Origin: Candidatus Gastranaerophilales bacterium
GTDB taxonomy: Bacteria; Cyanobacteriota; Vampirovibrionia; Gastranaerophilales; Gastranaerophilaceae
NCBI GenBank assembly: GCA_944324205.1
Contig: CALUVK010000067.1
Coordinates: forward strand, 1 to 7,659
Direction: 5' to 3'
Length of the DNA stretch: 7,659 nt
Made by a program: the position numbers and the translations under genes. Below are positions 1 to 6,227 of this stretch, one piece after another. The notes below the pieces were generated by a model. The model saw only the letters and a program-made list of their open reading frames with translations, ran no database searches and had not been told where the DNA came from. How positions within the stretch are numbered: the stretch's first letter is position 1; each line of letters opens with the position of its first letter.

Positions 1-78
1 ATAGTAAATAATTGTAGTAACAAGTTACTGCAAGTGTTTAATAAATATTACGTAGGTGTAGATTTAGAGCATGAATAG
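1..78 (+). CDS. possible 3' end of an upstream gene (partial)
   Basis: Frame 1 is open from the left edge for 25 codons and stops at TAG 76-78; the other two plus frames stop within the first 11 bases. The predicted tail ends in ...VGVDLEHE. If real, it overlaps the start of the TPR gene (ATG at 71) by 8 nt, the same overlapping arrangement as the next junction downstream, and the operon would extend to the left. A 25-codon open frame can easily occur by chance in AT-rich DNA and no domain can be recognised, so this is an inference from architecture. The alternative is a plain 70-nt leader carrying the inverted repeat at 12-33. Confidence 0.35.
   Translation: MVNNCSNKLLQVFNKYYVGVDLEHE
12..33. 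repeat. 22-bp inverted repeat upstream of the TPR gene
   Basis: The arms TTGTAGTAAC (12-21) and GTTACTGCAA (24-33) are complementary at 9 of 10 positions, the exception being a G-T pair, with only AA between them. A DNA dyad of this size fits a dimeric regulator's operator; as RNA it could form a short hairpin with a 4-nt loop. It lies about 40 bp ahead of the ATG at 71 but also inside the open frame that enters from the left edge. No poly-T follows, so it is not a terminator. The function is unknown. Confidence 0.35.
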
Positions 79-1591
79 GATATTAAACAAATTAATCATA
101 CTAATACTCATATTATCAACACCTGTTGCTACTATGGCGGCAGAAACAAAGCCTTTGAAAATTAAGGCAGAAACAAACGCTGCAAATTTAGATATGGTTA
201 TTAAAGATAATTTTGTTAAGGCAAAATATGCTTCGGCGGAAAATCGGTTTGCTCAAAGCAACGTGAAGGCTTCTTATGATGATTTTAACAGCCTTATACA
301 AAGAACAGCGCATGATGATTATGTGTTTCTGGTATATGGTATGAAGATGGCAGAGTTTGGGTTCTTTGATTTATCAGATGCTTTAATAAAAAAACTTGAC
401 GCAAATAGCTTTACTTCTTCTTACGTAAACGATATTAGACGATTTTACTATCCGTCTTCTATTGTAAATCAGAAAGATTTGCTATATCTTGCTGATGCTT
501 ATTCAAATATTGTTTACAACAACATGGCGATAGAAACGACGTCTGAACTAATAAATAGCAATCAGGCGCCAGAAAGTGATTATAAAAATTATTTAATTGC
601 TCTTGGGAACTATAAATCCAACAACTTGCAGCAGGCTTTAAAATATATTAATAATGCAATTGTTCAGAATGATACCAATGTAAATTATCAAATTCTGAAA
701 GCAAAAATTCTTGCTGACTCTAATAAATCCAAGCAAGCTTTAAAACTTCTTGAAAAAATCAAGAAAGAGCCGTTTAAAACAGTAGATTTCCAGAGAAAAA
801 TTTGTGCGGCAGAAGAATATATTCTGTATAAGACCGCAAAAGACGAGCCTTTAAAAGATTATCATTTAGCATATTATTACCATCTGCAGGAAAAGAGCCT
901 TCTTGCGACAAAGGTTCTGCAAACAGCAATATTGCACGCAAAACAATATAGTCCTATGATATTTTCGCTTTTAGGTAAAATATATTATGATAATGATGAG
1001 CCGCTTAAAGCTCAAGAGTTTGCGGCAAGAGCTTACAAGGAAGATCATAATAATTATCTAGCTGCAATTACTCTTGCTGATATGAACTATGATAATAGAA
1101 AATATGAAGAGGCGCTAAAGTATTATAAGAAAGCTAAAAAACTAACTAGAGATATAGAACCATCTATTGGGATGGCAAAAACATATTTAGCAATGGAAAA
1201 AGATAAAAAATCCAAAAAGCTTTACGAAAAATTATTAAAGAAAAATCAGTACGATGAAGAGCTTCTTGTAGATTCTCTGCAAGTATTTCCTCAAAATGCA
1301 GATTATTATTTGCCGCGTGTAGCGTCTTTGGATATTACAAATAATGATATCTGGTTAGGGCTTGCTAATCTTGCTATCAGAGATAAAAATTATGTGATGG
1401 CATCTACGTATCTCAACAATTCTTATTATATTGACGCAAATAATTTTAAATACTATTATTATCTTAGCCTTGTACTCAGGGCAAAAGGCGATATAGAACA
1501 GGCAAACCAATCGTTAATAAGGTGTTCAAGACTCAATTCAGATTATGCGGCAGACGTAAATCCGGGACATAGTATATATGATGAAGAATAA
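71..1591 (+). CDS. exported tetratricopeptide-repeat (TPR) protein
   Basis: This 506-aa protein has a typical Sec signal peptide: basic start (MNRILNK), hydrophobic core at about 8-20, and probable cleavage near A23/A24 (TMAA-ET). There is no lipobox cysteine, so it is predicted to be periplasmic or secreted. The rest is mostly helical with TPR-like 34-residue units, clearest at about 171-203, 204-235, 295-328, 329-362 (LADMNYDNRKYEEALKYYKK), 363-395, 425-458 and 459-492. TPR arrays are protein-binding scaffolds; no catalytic domain is visible and the specific function cannot be named. A weak SD-like AGGTG (54-58) lies 12 nt ahead of the ATG. The 3' end overlaps the next gene, a response regulator, by 14 nt, so the two are probably co-transcribed and translationally coupled. 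It could be an extracytoplasmic partner of the signalling pathway encoded downstream, but that is inferred from context only. Confidence 0.85.
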   Translation: MNRILNKLIILILILSTPVATMAAETKPLKIKAETNAANLDMVIKDNFVKAKYASAENRFAQSNVKASYDDFNSLIQRTAHDDYVFLVYGMKMAEFGFFDLSDALIKKLDANSFTSSYVNDIRRFYYPSSIVNQKDLLYLADAYSNIVYNNMAIETTSELINSNQAPESDYKNYLIALGNYKSNNLQQALKYINNAIVQNDTNVNYQILKAKILADSNKSKQALKLLEKIKKEPFKTVDFQRKICAAEEYILYKTAKDEPLKDYHLAYYYHLQEKSLLATKVLQTAILHAKQYSPMIFSLLGKIYYDNDEPLKAQEFAARAYKEDHNNYLAAITLADMNYDNRKYEEALKYYKKAKKLTRDIEPSIGMAKTYLAMEKDKKSKKLYEKLLKKNQYDEELLVDSLQVFPQNADYYLPRVASLDITNNDIWLGLANLAIRDKNYVMASTYLNNSYYIDANNFKYYYYLSLVLRAKGDIEQANQSLIRCSRLNSDYAADVNPGHSIYDEE

Positions 1592-2228
1592 TATTTTAAT
1601 CGTAGAAGATCATGAATTAACTCGTTTCGGCCTTAAAACAGCATTTGAAGGCTGTGATTATGTTGCGAATATTTTTGAAGCAGAATCCGCTGAAAAAGGT
1701 ATTGATATTGTTAACGAAAATGAGATAAATCTTATAATAATGGATTTAGGCCTGCCCGGAATGGACGGAATCCAGGCAACTCAGAAGATTAAAGGCTTAA
1801 ACAAAGATATTAAAATTGTGGTTTTAACTTCGCATAACGATGAGCAGGAAGTTTTAAACAGTTTAAAAGCAGGTGCTAATGCCTATTGCTCAAAAGAGAT
1901 TAATCCTAAAAGGCTGACTCAGGTTGTTCAGTCAGTCCTGGACGGTGCAGCGTGGTTTGATCCTTCCATTTCGCACATAGTCCTTGAAGCTGCTACAAAA
2001 GGACATGAGAAAGAAACTGCAAAACCTGAAAAAGATTACGGATTAACCAGTCGTGAAACGCAGATACTTAAACTTATAACCGAAGGTTACAGCAATATCG
2101 AAATAGCAAAAGAACTCTTTGTAAGTATTAACACTACAAAAGCTCACGTTGCAAGCATCTTGCAAAAACTTGAAGTAGATGATAGACTACAAGCAGCACT
2201 AAAAGCATTAAAGGAGAAACTTGTATAG
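1578..2228 (+). CDS. NarL/FixJ-type response regulator (REC + LuxR HTH)
   Basis: This 216-aa two-component transcription factor has an N-terminal receiver domain (about 5-123): acidic residues E10/D11, phosphoacceptor D56 (IIMDLGLPGMDG), switch T84, Y103 and conserved K106. The K is followed by E rather than P, as is common in the NarL group. After a short linker comes a LuxR/GerE helix-turn-helix (156-216) beginning LTSRETQIL, with SNIEIAKEL and recognition helix NTTKAHVASILQKL (185-198). All receiver active-site residues are present, so phosphorylation control is expected. Two adjacent ATGs (1578 and 1581) are possible starts inside the end of the TPR gene. Only a weak GGGA (1564-1567) precedes them, which fits translational coupling. 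No histidine kinase lies in the window, so its partner and target genes are unknown. Confidence 0.93.
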   Translation: MMKNNILIVEDHELTRFGLKTAFEGCDYVANIFEAESAEKGIDIVNENEINLIIMDLGLPGMDGIQATQKIKGLNKDIKIVVLTSHNDEQEVLNSLKAGANAYCSKEINPKRLTQVVQSVLDGAAWFDPSISHIVLEAATKGHEKETAKPEKDYGLTSRETQILKLITEGYSNIEIAKELFVSINTTKAHVASILQKLEVDDRLQAALKALKEKLV

Positions 2229-2855
2229 ATGGGCGGATTAGCTTCAATATTAGTAGTGGATGACAACCCAAAATATCTTGCAGATGCGCTTCCTATGTAC
2301 GGTTATGATGTTACAACTGCAGAGGATGGTATTGAAGCATTAAAGATTTTGACAGAAAAAGAAGATTCTTTTGATTTAATTCTGCTTGATGTTATGATGC
2401 CGAATATGGACGGGTGGGACACTTTAAAAGCTATAAGAAGCAATAAAAAGATTAAATACATTCCCGTAATTATGATAACGGCTGTAAGTGAAGACCAGAA
2501 AATAGTTTCGGGCTTAAAAATCGGGGCTGATGATTATATAGTGAAACCGTTTATACTGCCAAACCTGCTTGCAAGAATTGAAGCTGTTTTAAGGCGCTGT
2601 AAGTGGCAAAAGGAAGCTTCCGGAAGTAGCGAAAAGAAATTAAATAAAGATGTAAATCTGGATGCGCTTACGCCTAAAGAAAAAGAGGTTTTAGCACTTG
2701 TAGCAAAAGGCGCTAGCAATCAAGAGATTGCAGATAAACTCTATGTAAGAGATGTTACGGTAAAAACACATTTAAACAGTATTTTTAAGAAATTAAAAGT
2801 AACAAACAGAACTCAGGCTGTGTTGCTTGCAATGGAAGTTAATCTTATAAATTAG
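2229..2855 (+). CDS. second response regulator, OmpR-like receiver with LuxR HTH
   Basis: This 208-aa protein has a receiver domain (about 6-122) with D11/D12, phosphoacceptor D54 (LLDVMMPNMDGWD), switch T84 and K106-P107-F108. It is followed by a charged linker (about 123-146) and a LuxR-type HTH (147-208: LTPKEKEVLALVAKGASNQE, recognition helix near 176-188, TVKTHLNSIFKKL). The receiver looks like the OmpR/hybrid class (KPF motif, DDY) rather than the NarL class of its upstream neighbour, although both have LuxR outputs. Between the DD pair and the GY motif there are 12 residues (NPKYLADALPMY), about three fewer than in PhoB-like receivers, suggesting a shortened helix 1. The ATG directly abuts the preceding TAG; AAGGAG at 2211-2216, inside the upstream gene, serves as SD with 12-nt spacing. 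It is probably a DNA-binding regulator acting with or against the first one. Confidence 0.92.
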   Translation: MGGLASILVVDDNPKYLADALPMYGYDVTTAEDGIEALKILTEKEDSFDLILLDVMMPNMDGWDTLKAIRSNKKIKYIPVIMITAVSEDQKIVSGLKIGADDYIVKPFILPNLLARIEAVLRRCKWQKEASGSSEKKLNKDVNLDALTPKEKEVLALVAKGASNQEIADKLYVRDVTVKTHLNSIFKKLKVTNRTQAVLLAMEVNLIN

Positions 2856-2872
2856 AAATTGAAAGGATAAAA

Positions 2873-3400
2873 ATGTTAACAAAAGAAGAATTGGTGAATT
2901 TGATATTTACAAATGTAGACGCTTTTAATGATGAAATTAAGCAGGCAAGTGGAGCTATAGATCTGAGTGAAACAGATTTTTCAGGTATATCTCTTGACGG
3001 AATAGAGTTTGTAAATGTGGATTTGACATCATCTTCTTTTGCGGATTCACACCTTACAGAAGTTAAATTTGACGGCTGTGATTTGACATCTGTTGATTTT
3101 ACACGGGCAAATCTGGTTGAGTGTTCTTTCAATGAATCTGTTTTAAACGGTACGGATTTCAGCTATTCAAAAACTGATTACTGCAATTTTTCGGATGCAG
3201 ACCTTGCTGGTGCAATATTTCAGGGAGCTGATTTAACTAATTCGGATTTTTCTGCTGCAGAGAATTTAAGCGCCTGCAGGTTTGATGAAGAAACTGTCTG
3301 GCCGGATAACGAAAATCTGCCTGAAGACTTTGATGCAAGCTATTCTTCAGACTTATCATCCCTGCAGGATGAAGATGATTATGAACAGTCTGATTATTAA
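2873..3400 (+). CDS. acidic pentapeptide-repeat protein
   Basis: This 175-aa protein has a short helical N-terminus (1-27), then 20 consecutive pentapeptides whose central residues fall at every fifth position from 31 to 126. These alternate strictly Leu (31, 41, 51, 61, 71, 81, 91, 111, 121) and Phe (36, 46, 56, 66, 76, 86, 96, 106, 116, 126); only T101 breaks the pattern. Such repeats fold as a right-handed quadrilateral beta-helix, here about five coils. The tail (138-175) has 15 Asp/Glu and no Lys/Arg, and the whole protein has only six Lys/Arg. There is no signal peptide, so it is cytoplasmic. A strong SD, AAAGGA (2862-2867), lies 5 nt ahead of the ATG, 17 nt after the second regulator, so it is probably the last gene of the operon. 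Some pentapeptide proteins (Qnr, MfpA) mimic DNA and bind gyrase; nothing here proves that role. Its stop overlaps the convergent rlmD stop by 4 nt. Confidence 0.9.
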   Translation: MLTKEELVNLIFTNVDAFNDEIKQASGAIDLSETDFSGISLDGIEFVNVDLTSSSFADSHLTEVKFDGCDLTSVDFTRANLVECSFNESVLNGTDFSYSKTDYCNFSDADLAGAIFQGADLTNSDFSAAENLSACRFDEETVWPDNENLPEDFDASYSSDLSSLQDEDDYEQSDY

Positions 3401-4782
3401 TTTGGAGTATTTATAACAGTAACATTTTCAATATGATAGGTATGCGGGAACATGTCGAAAGGCTGTATTGATTCAATTTTGCAGCCTTGTTCTGTCAAAT
3501 ATTTCAAATCTCTTGCTAATGTTGCAGGATTGCAAGAAACATATATTATTTTTGATTTTGTGAGTTTTAATGCATAATCTAAGCTGCTTTTTGAACATCC
3601 TTTTCTTGGAGGATCCAAGATAGTTACGTCAAATTTTCTGCCTTTGGTCCTGAGTTCTTTTTCAAAAAACATTGCTGCATCCATATTGTGAAGTTCGACA
3701 TTTTTAATACCGTTTTCTTTAAGTATTTTATCAGCCAAAGCAACAGACTCTTTAACTTCTTCCACACTGACAACTTTTTTTGCAATACCAGCAAGACAAA
3801 TCCCAAAAGTTGTAATGCCTGCATAAGCGTCTAATATAGTTGGCTGCTCAATATTTTCAGAGATATATTTTTTTACATACCTGAAAATATTATCCGCAGT
3901 ATAAGGATTTACCTGAAAGAAAGTCTTTGCACTAACTTTGAAAACCTTATCACAGAGTTTTTCTTCAATAAAATCTTCGCCTTCAAGGATTTCCGTTTTA
4001 TCACCAAGTATAAGATTAGTTTTTTGAGGATTTAAATTTATTCCTACTCCTTGAATATTTTCTGCTTCGTTATAAATTTTGTGCGCTAAAACCTTAAGTT
4101 TATCAAATATTTTTATAGAGTTTACTGCCAGAATTATAAGGCTTTTTTTGTTGTATGCCGAGGTTCTTATAACTATATGTTTTAAATCCCCGCTGTGCTT
4201 ATTCTCATTGTAACCGGAAATTCCGCACTCCTGTGCAGCTGCTCTTATAAATTCAATTATATTGTCGCAATATTCAGGCTGAATCGGACAATACTTGATG
4301 TTTACAAGTTCGTGAGAGCCTGTTTTATAATAGCCGGCTAAAATTCTCTTAGAATTTTTTGTTTCACTTACCGGATATTGAATTTTATGCCGGTAATGCT
4401 TAATTTTGGGACTTGGAATCACATCTCCTATAGTGACATCTAAGGCTCCTATGTTGCGCATGGCATCTTCTACGATTTCTTTTTTTAGTTTTAATTGATA
4501 GCCATACTCTATGAATTGAAGCTGGCAGGCTCCGCATACTTTTTGCATCGGGCAGAACGGTTCAATTCTATATGGAGAAGGTTTTATAATCTCAATAATT
4601 TTAGCTTCCGCAAAGTTTTTGTTTTTCTTTCCTACGCGAATTTTGACGATATCGCCGGGACATGCACTTTCGACAAAAATAACATATCCTTCTATTCGCG
4701 CAATACCAAGCCCGAGGTTGGAAAGTTTTTCAATCTCTACTGTTAAAATTTCCGGAATATCTTTTTTATTTATTGTCTGCAT
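3397..4782 (-). CDS. rlmD: 23S rRNA (uracil-C5)-methyltransferase, RlmD/RumA type
   Basis: This 461-aa SAM-dependent enzyme methylates C5 of a uracil in 23S rRNA (U1939 in the E. coli RlmD case). An N-terminal TRAM RNA-binding domain (about 10-68) is followed by the [4Fe-4S] ligands C77, C83, C86 (CPMQKVCGACQLQ) and C165. The Rossmann methyltransferase core has FFQVN (288-292), LDAYAG (317-322, SAM binding), DPPRKG (390-395), the catalytic nucleophile C417 in VSCNPATLARDL, and E452 in the terminal HIENV motif, the expected general base. All key residues are intact and the length is normal. The start lies 13 nt inside the end of the exonuclease gene and has no clear SD of its own, implying translational coupling. 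Related enzymes (RlmC, RlmCD, TrmA) share the core; the Fe-S cluster plus TRAM exclude TrmA, but the exact uracil (1939 or 747) cannot be fixed from sequence alone. Confidence 0.92.
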   Translation of the reverse strand: MQTINKKDIPEILTVEIEKLSNLGLGIARIEGYVIFVESACPGDIVKIRVGKKNKNFAEAKIIEIIKPSPYRIEPFCPMQKVCGACQLQFIEYGYQLKLKKEIVEDAMRNIGALDVTIGDVIPSPKIKHYRHKIQYPVSETKNSKRILAGYYKTGSHELVNIKYCPIQPEYCDNIIEFIRAAAQECGISGYNENKHSGDLKHIVIRTSAYNKKSLIILAVNSIKIFDKLKVLAHKIYNEAENIQGVGINLNPQKTNLILGDKTEILEGEDFIEEKLCDKVFKVSAKTFFQVNPYTADNIFRYVKKYISENIEQPTILDAYAGITTFGICLAGIAKKVVSVEEVKESVALADKILKENGIKNVELHNMDAAMFFEKELRTKGRKFDVTILDPPRKGCSKSSLDYALKLTKSKIIYVSCNPATLARDLKYLTEQGCKIESIQPFDMFPHTYHIENVTVINTPN

Positions 4783-5690
4783 GGTTTTATTACTTGAATA
4801 TTACGAGTTTCGGAAATTTCCTGACGCGCATCTTTGATTATCTGCTTATATTCATCAGACAAACTTAAACCGTTACACAGTCTGTCTATAAAACCATTAT
4901 TAACTTTAACGGCTTTTTCTAATGCTCCGACATTTTCAAGGACTTCTTTTATATCGGCAAGATCATAACCGAAAGATTGCTTTGACTGATAAACCATCAT
5001 TTCGCCGGTTTCTGCAACAAGTGGTTCGCCGCCTAAATCAAAATGAAGTTTAAATATGGATTTTAAATCCTGTAATTCGGCCTGCATAGTAGCAATACTT
5101 TGTTGGATTCTTAAATATCTGTCAAAAAGATAATCAACATTATCAAGTTGTTTTTTCTGCCAGTCAAGTCTTTGAAGATACAATTTTTTTAACTTGGGAT
5201 AAGCAAGAGCAAGTCCCATTGCATCGGCCATCGCTCTATGATGGTTTTTTAAATCCACATTAAACCTGTGAGTTAACGCTTCCAGACCGTGTGATTCCAA
5301 ATCCGGAGCGATTTCTTTAAACATCATTTGGGTATCAATTCTTGGATTTTCAAGTTTTTCGCCGGTAACTCTAAGTTTAGCTTCGTTCAAAAAAGAATAA
5401 TCAAAAATGGCATTATGAGCTACTATCGGATAATCTCCTATAAATTCAAGAATTTTGGGTATAGCTTCTTCTTCGCTTGGGGCATCTGCGACCATTTCTT
5501 GAGTGATACCGTGAATTGCCATACTGGATTTTCTAATGTGCTGGTGCGGGTTAATAAGAGTTTGAAACTCTTCTTTTATTTTACCGTTTTCTAGCCTTAT
5601 GCCGGCAAATTCAATAATTTTTTCCCTTGTATAATCTAATCCTGTAGTTTCGGTATCTAAAACAATCTCAATTTCTTTTTTCCGTGGCAT
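4770..5690 (-). CDS. DEDDh 3'-5' exonuclease (DnaQ/epsilon-like) with long C-terminal extension
   Basis: This 306-aa protein has an N-terminal DnaQ-like exonuclease domain (about 5-170): Exo I DTETTG with D12 and E14, GITQEM (61-66), Exo II AHNAIFDYSFL with D97, and Exo III HRAMADA with H151 and D156. All four acidic metal ligands and the histidine are present, so a magnesium-dependent 3'-5' DNA or RNA exonuclease is expected. Residues 171-306 are not part of the nuclease fold: a helical, coiled-coil-prone part (about 176-215), a segment with probable strands (216-240) and a helical end (about 242-296). I cannot assign this region. It could act in proofreading, repair or RNA trimming; a separate polymerase III epsilon role is not shown. 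GGGAG (5699-5703) sits 8 nt ahead of the ATG. It is the first gene of a two-gene unit with rlmD, overlapping it by 13 nt. Confidence 0.88.
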   Translation of the reverse strand: MPRKKEIEIVLDTETTGLDYTREKIIEFAGIRLENGKIKEEFQTLINPHQHIRKSSMAIHGITQEMVADAPSEEEAIPKILEFIGDYPIVAHNAIFDYSFLNEAKLRVTGEKLENPRIDTQMMFKEIAPDLESHGLEALTHRFNVDLKNHHRAMADAMGLALAYPKLKKLYLQRLDWQKKQLDNVDYLFDRYLRIQQSIATMQAELQDLKSIFKLHFDLGGEPLVAETGEMMVYQSKQSFGYDLADIKEVLENVGALEKAVKVNNGFIDRLCNGLSLSDEYKQIIKDARQEISETRNIQVIKPCRQ

Positions 5691-5709
5691 TACCTAATCT
5701 CCCTATAAG

Positions 5710-5715
5710 TATAAT
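5710..5715 (+). promoter_or_regulatory. candidate -10 box of the thioredoxin promoter
   Basis: A perfect TATAAT stands on the plus strand, with no good -35 at 16-18 nt and no TG extension. A start near 5722 would give a leader of about 54 nt before the thioredoxin ATG at 5776. An alternative -10 is TAATAT at 5738-5743, preceded by TGG (TGn-type). One of these must serve the gene because nothing else lies upstream on this strand, but which one is uncertain. Confidence 0.4.
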
Positions 5716-5740
5716 AGCATAAATATACAATATATGGTAA
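5711..5740 (-). promoter_or_regulatory. predicted sigma-70 promoter for the exonuclease-rlmD unit
   Basis: Read on the minus strand: -35 TTACCA (5740-5735, 4/6 match), an 18-nt spacer, and -10 TATTAT (5716-5711, 5/6) preceded by TGC, an extended -10 element. Transcription would start near 5704, giving a very short leader that still contains the GGGAG ribosome site before the ATG at 5690. The -10 overlaps a plus-strand TATAAT for the divergent thioredoxin gene. Confidence 0.55.
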
Positions 5741-5758
5741 TATTAATAAATAAAAGAG

Positions 5759-5765
5759 AAAGGAG
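5759..5765 (+). promoter_or_regulatory. ribosome binding site fixing the thioredoxin start
   Basis: AAAGGAG lies 10 nt before the ATG at 5776. An in-frame ATG at 5734 would add 14 residues (MVILINKRERSFIK) that are outside the thioredoxin fold and has no SD, so 5776 is preferred. Confidence 0.8.
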
Positions 5766-5775
5766 CTTTATAAAG

Positions 5776-6093
5776 ATGGTTCAGGAAATAAATACAGATG
5801 TTTTTGATATGGAAGTTTTAGAAAACGACGGGCTTACGGTTGTGGATTTTTTTGCAAACTGGTGCGGTCCATGCCGGAAGCTGAGCCCAATATTAGAGGA
5901 GGTAGAACGTGATTTGGGCGAAAAGGTGAAATTTACTAAAATTGATACTGATGAAAATATAGAAGCCGCTAAAAAATATCAGGTAAGCGGTCTGCCGACA
6001 TTATTGGTATTCAAAGACGGTGAAATTGTTGAGAGAATGGTCGGTCTTATGCCCAAAAGCTCTATTATTACAAATATTGAAAAACATCTGTAA
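5776..6093 (+). CDS. trxA: thioredoxin
   Basis: This 105-aa cytoplasmic protein-disulfide reductase has the normal length of the family. The active site is W29-C30-G31-P32-C33 (FFANWCGPC), the buried acid is D24 (VVDFF) and the cis-proline is P74 in SGLPTLLVFKDG; TKIDTDEN (54-61) is also typical. It would be reduced by thioredoxin reductase and supply electrons to ribonucleotide reductase, peroxiredoxins and similar enzymes. The start was chosen by the AAAGGAG site and by family length. It stands alone on the plus strand, divergent from the exonuclease gene with an 85-nt gap; the sotB gene downstream has its own promoter. No strong terminator is visible after it. Confidence 0.96.
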   Translation: MVQEINTDVFDMEVLENDGLTVVDFFANWCGPCRKLSPILEEVERDLGEKVKFTKIDTDENIEAAKKYQVSGLPTLLVFKDGEIVERMVGLMPKSSIITNIEKHL

Positions 6094-6164
6094 TTGTTAA
6101 ATGCTGTTATACATTACATAATAGACAAGAAATTAAATTTTAATTCCATACTTTTTTCATTAAC

Positions 6165-6192
6165 TTGACATAGAAAAGCTGTATTTTATAAT
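6165..6192 (+). promoter_or_regulatory. full-consensus sigma-70 promoter of sotB
   Basis: TTGACA (6165-6170) and TATAAT (6187-6192) both match consensus 6/6, with a 16-nt spacer. The predicted start is near 6199, about 29 nt ahead of the ATG. AAGGA at 6217-6221 is the ribosome site with 6-nt spacing. No obvious operator dyad overlaps the boxes. Confidence 0.85.
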
Positions 6193-6227
6193 ATTACACA
6201 GATTTTATTTTACACTAAGGAAATAGC

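Noticed and set aside
2845..3132. 95-codon open frame on the minus strand inside the pentapeptide gene
   Set aside because: It is antisense to a clearly coding repeat protein; the low-complexity Ser/Thr-rich translation reflects the repeats, and there is no SD or known motif.
3356..3372. Hairpin TCATCC-CTGCA-GGATGA near the end of the pentapeptide gene
   Set aside because: The six-pair stem is perfect, but no T-run follows on either strand and it lies within coding sequence; probably chance.
4495..4837. Two plus-strand open frames of 70-85 codons opposite the rlmD start
   Set aside because: Both lie on the antisense strand of an intact enzyme with all catalytic residues and show no domain features.
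5734..5775. 14-residue N-terminal extension of thioredoxin
   Set aside because: There is no ribosome site ahead of ATG 5734, whereas AAAGGAG stands 10 nt before ATG 5776, which gives the standard family length.
6104..6124. Hairpin CTGTTAT / ATAATAG after thioredoxin
   Set aside because: The stem is only seven weak pairs including a wobble, and no T-run follows.
6131..6157. AT palindrome (AATTAAA-T-TTTAATT) followed by six T as a thioredoxin terminator
   Set aside because: The stem has no G-C pair and a one-base centre, and the T-run begins 6 nt after it; such a hairpin is too weak to be called a terminator.
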